Shown here piece after piece: positions 22,841 to 26,904 of a DNA stretch of 26,904 nucleotides. Source of the DNA: Dehalococcoidia bacterium UBA5627 (lineage in GTDB: Bacteria > Chloroflexota > Dehalococcoidia > Dehalococcoidales > UBA5627); the NCBI GenBank assembly GCA_002421585.1, contig DIKD01000006.1, positions 1 through 26,904 on the forward strand, given 5' to 3'. The first letter of the stretch is position 1. Each line of letters opens with the position of its first letter. The notes under the pieces are model-generated. The model made no database searches, was not told where the DNA came from, and saw only the letters and a program-made list of their open reading frames with translations. A program made the translations under genes and the position numbers.

Positions 22841-23746
22841 ATGTATTTCAATAATGCTCTCGAAGCCCTTGGGCATACACCATTGGTAGAACTGTCCGAT
22901 ATTGTAAAAAATAAAAAAGTTCATATATTAGCAAAACTCGAAGGACAAAATCTGGGTGGCAGCGCCAGTACTAAAGACCGCGTAGCGAAATATATGCTGG
23001 ATATGGCTGTAAAAACAGGACAGCTTAATAAGGATAAAACAATTATAGAAGCGACCAGCGGTAACACGGGAATATCGCTGGCTTGGCTGGGTAAAAAAAT
23101 GGGTTATAACGTCACAATCGTTATGCCGGAAAATATGAGTAAAGAAAGACAACAACTAATCAGAGTTTTCGGAGCCGAGCTTATTTTAACGGAAGCTGAC
23201 AAAGGGGTACTCGGTTCAATGAACACGGTTAAGGAAATGGTTTCTAAAAGCGATAAATATTTTATGCCCGACCAGTTTGCTAATCCGGCTAATCCGATAG
23301 CTCATTATGAAACTACCGGTGTCGAGATACTTGATGATTTTCCTTACGACAAAATAGACTACTTTATTGCCGGTATCGGAACAGGCGGAACCATTGTCGG
23401 GGTAACTAAAAGGCTAAGAGAAAAATTCCCTCAAGTAAAGACAATCGGAGTAGAACCGCCGCCCGGAGATTGCATTCAGGGGCTAAGATGTCTTGAAACA
23501 TTTATACCTCCCGTTTTGGATTTGAGTTTTGTTAGCGAGAGGGTATGCGTAACCAGCGGACAGTCCAATGAAGCTGTCAAAGCATTGTTGAGAACTGAAG
23601 GTATTTTTTGCGGGCAGTCCTCAGGCGCTTTGGTATATCAGGCAGTTAAAATTGCAAATAGTATTGAAGAAGGTAACATTGTCGTAGTACTTCCCGATGG
23701 TGGTTGGAAATACCTGAGCCTCGATTTCTGGACCGGACAGAGTTAA
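22841..23746 (+). CDS. Cysteine synthase-like PLP enzyme (CysK/CysM family)
   Basis: A fold-type II PLP enzyme of 301 residues, the family length, most like O-acetylserine or O-phosphoserine sulfhydrylases that make cysteine from sulfide. LGHTPLVEL opens the protein. The PLP lysine is Lys45 in NLGGSASTKDRVAKY. The substrate loop TSGNTGISLAWLG is at about 69-81, the phosphate loop GIGTGGTIVG at about 177-186, and GQSSGAL near 265. The PLP-lysine motif is normally NPxGSVKDR; here two residues are inserted before the Lys, so the active site could differ. ATG 22841 has GGAGGATG directly upstream; a TTG at 22826 is in frame but contains that site. TATAAT at 22810-22815 is a possible -10 with no clear -35. 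The gene is convergent with cimA, two bases apart. Confidence 0.85.
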   Translation: MYFNNALEALGHTPLVELSDIVKNKKVHILAKLEGQNLGGSASTKDRVAKYMLDMAVKTGQLNKDKTIIEATSGNTGISLAWLGKKMGYNVTIVMPENMSKERQQLIRVFGAELILTEADKGVLGSMNTVKEMVSKSDKYFMPDQFANPANPIAHYETTGVEILDDFPYDKIDYFIAGIGTGGTIVGVTKRLREKFPQVKTIGVEPPPGDCIQGLRCLETFIPPVLDLSFVSERVCVTSGQSNEAVKALLRTEGIFCGQSSGALVYQAVKIANSIEEGNIVVVLPDGGWKYLSLDFWTGQS

Positions 23747-23748
23747 TG

Positions 23749-25326
23749 CTATTTATTCTTTATTAACCAGTACTCAAGGCTATCTGCCAATGCCAGCCAG
23801 CTGGCTTCGATAATATTCGCGGAGCTCCCTACTGTATTCCAGTGGTCTGCGCCGTCGGTAGATTCTATAAGCACTCGCACCTGTGATGCGGTATTTTTCG
23901 AATCCAGTATGCGTACCTTATAGTCAACAAGCTGAATGCAGGAAAGCTGTGGATATGACTGTATCAGTGCTTTTCTCAAGGCTTTGTCCATAGCATTGAC
24001 CGGGCCGTTACCCTCTGATGCGGTATGCATTATTTGACCGTCAACTCGGACTTTTACCATTGCCTCGGAAAGTGCTTCATCGCTATTATGAGTAGTGGGG
24101 GAACGTCTACGGCTTTCTATTATTACCATGAAATCGACCAGTTCAAAAGGCGATTGATAATCTGACTGGGCTCTGTGAACCAACAGATCGAAGGATGCTT
24201 CTGCATTTTCATATTGAAAACCACGGCTTTCAAGGTCTTTCACTTTCTCCAGCAATTGTTGGGCCTCCTTCCCCTTGGTAGGTAGTGAAACACCGATTTG
24301 ACCGGCTCTGTGAACAATATTCGATCTGCCGGACAGTTCGGATATTAACATGCGTGATTTATTACCTACCAGTGCCGGGTCGATATGCTGGTAACTGCCT
24401 GACCACTTGCTTAAACCGGAAACATGCAATCCTGCCTTGTGACTGAAAGCACTGCTTCCGACATAAGGCAATGATGGGTTCGGGTTAAGATTAGCCGCTT
24501 CGTTAATATAACTGGCAACTTCAGAAAGTTTTGCCAGATTATTATCGCTGATGCAATCTATGCCCATTTTAAGTTTAAGATTGGGAATTATTGAACAAAG
24601 ATTGGCATTTCCGCATCTCTCTCCGAAACCGTTAATTGTACCCTGTACATGTGTAGCTCCGGCTTTCACTGCGGCAAGCGTAACTGCCACCGCAAGTTCA
24701 CTGTCATTATGAGCATGAATACCTATTGGTATTGAAGTTATCTCGCACACTTTTTTAACAGCGTCATAAGATTCATCCGGCAAAGTGCCTCCGTTTGTGT
24801 CGCATAATATCAGACAATCAGCTCCTGCTTTTTCGGAGGCGACAAGAACATCCAGCGCATATTGCTGATTATCCTTAAAACCATCGAAGAAATGTTCGGC
24901 GTCGATAAAAACGGATATCCCTTTGTTTTTCAGGTATCTGGTTGAATCAGTTATCATATTTATATTTTCTTCCAGGGTGGTTTCCAGCACCTGTGTTACC
25001 TGTCGGGCTGAACATTTTGAAACAAGTGTAACAATGCCGGTTTTAGCTTCAACAAGTGAAGCCAGTGTCGCGTCATCTTCCGCTTTTCCGTTTGCCCTTC
25101 TGGTGCTTCCAAAAGCAACCAGTTTGGCATTTTTAAAATTCAAATCATGTGCTTTATTAAAAAATTCGATATCTTTGGGATTCGAACCAGGCCATCCGCC
25201 TTCTATGTAATGAATCCCCAGTTCATCAAGTTTGCAGGCAATATTCAGCTTATCGACAACAGAAAAGGAAATACCTTCTTTTTGCGCTCCGTCTCTAAGT
25301 GTTGTGTCGTAAAGCTGTATAGACAT
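23749..25326 (-). CDS. cimA: (R)-citramalate synthase CimA
   Basis: The enzyme condenses pyruvate with acetyl-CoA to (R)-citramalate, the entry to the threonine-independent route to 2-oxobutyrate and isoleucine. The 525-residue protein has an N-terminal HMGL-type TIM barrel (about 1-270): YDTTLRDGAQKEGISFS at 6-22 with catalytic Arg and Asp, then HYIEGGWPGSNPKDIEFF, a hallmark of citramalate rather than isopropylmalate synthase. ILCDTNGGTLPDE and IGIHAHNDSELA with the metal-binding His-x-His follow. The C-terminal regulatory domain (about 400-525) is the LeuA-type dimer that usually binds isoleucine or leucine. It lies 12 bases downstream of leuB. LeuCD and LeuB can also process citramalate, so the cluster serves both leucine and isoleucine synthesis. 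Its product uses acetyl-CoA and pyruvate handled by the Por complex. Confidence 0.92.
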   Translation of the reverse strand: MSIQLYDTTLRDGAQKEGISFSVVDKLNIACKLDELGIHYIEGGWPGSNPKDIEFFNKAHDLNFKNAKLVAFGSTRRANGKAEDDATLASLVEAKTGIVTLVSKCSARQVTQVLETTLEENINMITDSTRYLKNKGISVFIDAEHFFDGFKDNQQYALDVLVASEKAGADCLILCDTNGGTLPDESYDAVKKVCEITSIPIGIHAHNDSELAVAVTLAAVKAGATHVQGTINGFGERCGNANLCSIIPNLKLKMGIDCISDNNLAKLSEVASYINEAANLNPNPSLPYVGSSAFSHKAGLHVSGLSKWSGSYQHIDPALVGNKSRMLISELSGRSNIVHRAGQIGVSLPTKGKEAQQLLEKVKDLESRGFQYENAEASFDLLVHRAQSDYQSPFELVDFMVIIESRRRSPTTHNSDEALSEAMVKVRVDGQIMHTASEGNGPVNAMDKALRKALIQSYPQLSCIQLVDYKVRILDSKNTASQVRVLIESTDGADHWNTVGSSANIIEASWLALADSLEYWLIKNK

Positions 25327-25338
25327 GTAACTTTTACC

Positions 25339-26427
25339 TTATATCCTTTCGGCGATTAAATCACCCATCCGGCTTGTGGTTACTTTAGTTGAGCCTTGAC
25401 CCATTATATCATAAGTTGCGTAGTTTTCTGACAGCACATTATTAATGGCATCCTCAACCGCAGAAGCTTCCTTTGATAGCCCAAATGAATAATTCAACAT
25501 CATAGCCATGCTTAAAATAGTCGCAATCGGATTGGCGTCGTTTAGCCCTTTATGACGCGGCGCGCTGCCATGGCTGGGTTCGTACATTCCGAGTGTTCTT
25601 TCGCCTGCCTTGGGTACGCCAGCCAGACTGGCGGATGCCAGCATTCCCAGTGAACCGCCAAGCATTGATGCTTCATCGGTTAAAATATCCCCGAATGTAT
25701 TCTCGGTAACCAGTACATCAAGATATCTGGGATTCTGAATAATTCTCATTGCACAAGCGTCTACCAGCATATGCTCAAGTTCAACATCCGGGTATTCCTT
25801 TGAAATTTCCACGGCAACCTGTCTCCATAATCTTGAGGATTGGAGCACGTTGGCTTTATCTACCGATATCAACTTCTTTTTGCGTGTGCGGGCAATCTCG
25901 AAACCAACTCTGACTATACGCGCAATTTCACGTTCGGAATACAGCATCGAATCAACCGCCCACCTGCCGTCACTTTCCTCCCATCTCTTTTTTGGTTGCC
26001 CGAAATATAAACCGCCGGTTAGCTCTCTTACAAATATAAAATCGACATCCTTTAGCATCTGGGGTTTGAAATTGGTGTGGTCGAACAAGGATGGATAGGC
26101 ATGCACAGGCCTCAGGTTGGCAAATAAGCCCAGTTCCTTGCGAATTGCCAGTAAACCATCTTCCGGATGAATCGGCGCCTGTGGATCGTCAAATCTGGGG
26201 TCACCGACAGCGCCTAATAATACGGCGTCACTCTTTTTGCATTTATCGATAGTTTCCTGCGATAAAGCAGTTCCCTCTTCATCAATAGCTACGCCGCCTA
26301 TCAGCGCGTACTCACAATTAAACTCATGCCCGAATTTTTTGCCGACAGTATTCATTACTTTTACCGATTCATCGATGATTTCGGGGCCTATGCCGTCACC
26401 GGGCAAAACAACAATGTTAAACTTCAT
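25339..26427 (-). CDS. leuB: 3-isopropylmalate dehydrogenase LeuB
   Basis: LeuB oxidises and decarboxylates 3-isopropylmalate with NAD+ in leucine synthesis, and can act on 3-methylmalate from citramalate. The 362-residue protein is the normal length. It has VVLPGDGIGPEII at 6-18, SDAVLLGAVGDPRFD near 69-83, LGLFANLRPVHAY, VRELTGGLYFGQP with the substrate-binding region, and VDKANVLQSSRLWRQV. VTENTFGDILTDEASMLGGS carries the metal-binding Asp, and EPSHGSAPRHKGLNDANPIA the NAD+ region. The start ATG abuts the leuD stop (TAAATG), so the two genes are coupled. Confidence 0.96.
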   Translation of the reverse strand: MKFNIVVLPGDGIGPEIIDESVKVMNTVGKKFGHEFNCEYALIGGVAIDEEGTALSQETIDKCKKSDAVLLGAVGDPRFDDPQAPIHPEDGLLAIRKELGLFANLRPVHAYPSLFDHTNFKPQMLKDVDFIFVRELTGGLYFGQPKKRWEESDGRWAVDSMLYSEREIARIVRVGFEIARTRKKKLISVDKANVLQSSRLWRQVAVEISKEYPDVELEHMLVDACAMRIIQNPRYLDVLVTENTFGDILTDEASMLGGSLGMLASASLAGVPKAGERTLGMYEPSHGSAPRHKGLNDANPIATILSMAMMLNYSFGLSKEASAVEDAINNVLSENYATYDIMGQGSTKVTTSRMGDLIAERI

Positions 26428-26904
26428 TTAACCCTTCTCCAATCTATTTCTTGTGTATTCGATAAGTCCGCCGGCTTTAATCAATTCCGCCATAAAATCC
26501 GGATAAGGCTCAGCGATAAACTCTTTTCCGTTATTTAAATTTCTAATCTTACCATTCGATAAGTCGACTTCCAGAATGTCTCCGCTGTTTGTGTTATCCA
26601 CAGCATCACTGCATTCCAGTACAGGTAACCCGATATTTATGGCGTTGCGGAAGAAAATGCGCGCAAAACTTTTAGCAATAACACAGGAAATACCGGAGGC
26701 TTTAATGGCTATCGGCGCATGTTCTCTGGAAGAACCACAGCCAAAATTGGTAGTGGCAACTATGATATCGCCGTTATTAACCTTACCGACAAATTCAAGG
26801 TCTATATCTTCCATACAATGCTTTGCAAGCTCGCACGGTTCGGAAACATTCAAAAAGCGTGCCGGAATAATAGCATCCGTGTCAACATTTTCCCCGTACT
26901 TAAA
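26428..26904 (-). CDS. leuD: 3-isopropylmalate dehydratase small subunit LeuD (5' end cut by window)
   Basis: The small subunit of the isomerase that turns 2-isopropylmalate into 3-isopropylmalate, working with LeuC. The frame stays open to the right edge, where the residues read FKYGENVDTDAIIPARFLN, the normal LeuD N-terminus, so only about five residues are missing. EELAKHC-like CELAKHCMEDIDLEF, then GDIIVATTNFGCGSSREHAP, the signature swivelling-domain motif, and FFRNAINIGLPVLE are all present. A Met-like TTG at 26853 is an internal Leu codon and should not be used as the start. The leuC gene is expected just outside the window. The gene abuts leuB. Confidence 0.95.
   Translation of the reverse strand, partial: FKYGENVDTDAIIPARFLNVSEPCELAKHCMEDIDLEFVGKVNNGDIIVATTNFGCGSSREHAPIAIKASGISCVIAKSFARIFFRNAINIGLPVLECSDAVDNTNSGDILEVDLSNGKIRNLNNGKEFIAEPYPDFMAELIKAGGLIEYTRNRLEKG

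Noticed and set aside
26428..26853. leuD as a complete 141-residue gene starting at TTG 26853
   Set aside because: The frame continues to the window edge and the extra residues match the normal LeuD N-terminus, so the gene is truncated by the window.

Overview
The window is a compact, moderately AT-rich bacterial chromosome segment with 26 supported protein genes (two cut by the window edges) and three tRNA genes. There is no sign of phage, insertion sequences or CRISPR. The gene set fits an anaerobe of the Chloroflexota, most likely Dehalococcoidia: a four-subunit 2-oxoacid:ferredoxin oxidoreductase, a citramalate synthase beside leuB/leuD, a CetZ-like tubulin homologue, and a full set of molybdenum-cofactor genes. 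The taxonomic call is inferred from gene content and was not tested by any search.

Layout. 1-2761 (+): end of a polytopic glycosyltransferase, plsY and a GT2 glycosyltransferase, an envelope-lipid/glycan operon. 2818-5465 (+): a soluble three-PAS histidine kinase overlapping its NarL-type response regulator. 5493-5565 (-): tRNA-Lys(CTT). 5678-7369 (+): a 563-residue coiled-coil protein, convergent with a CetZ/FtsZ-like GTPase (7439-8611, -) across a shared symmetrical terminator. 8727-9956 (-): a lipoprotein resembling a zinc peptidase with an altered active site. 10076-10864 (+): a DnaJ-type protein. 10960-14605 (+): tRNA-Arg(CCG), porG-porD-porA-porB, a ferredoxin-like protein, tRNA-Pro(TGG) and a terminator. 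14654-20106: the molybdenum region, with a ModE-like regulator (-), a zinc-ribbon protein (+), a Tat-exported ApbE (-), moaB-moeA (+) and moaA-moaC (-). 20491-21396 (+): a DegV fatty-acid-binding protein whose 3' end overlaps a two-gene unknown cassette (21343-22660, -). 22841-23746 (+): a cysteine synthase-like PLP enzyme. 23749-26904 (-): leuD-leuB-cimA.

How the genes work together. The Por complex with its accessory ferredoxin handles acyl-CoA/2-oxoacid chemistry with ferredoxin. The citramalate/isopropylmalate enzymes make branched-chain amino-acid precursors. MoaA, MoaC, MoaB and MoeA cover several steps from GTP to molybdenum cofactor, with a ModE-like repressor candidate nearby. The moaA-moaC transcript starts at a good promoter and carries a roughly 240-nt leader. 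That leader contains a GAAA-tetraloop hairpin, a canonical 11-nt tetraloop-receptor sequence and a possible anti-Shine-Dalgarno hairpin, so it is very probably a riboswitch, with Moco as the best guess for ligand.

The most interesting items are this moaA leader RNA, the convergent CetZ-like/coiled-coil pair (the coiled coil has a 150-residue internal duplication), the peptidase-like lipoprotein with Glu in place of the first zinc His, and the uncharacterised pair beside degV.
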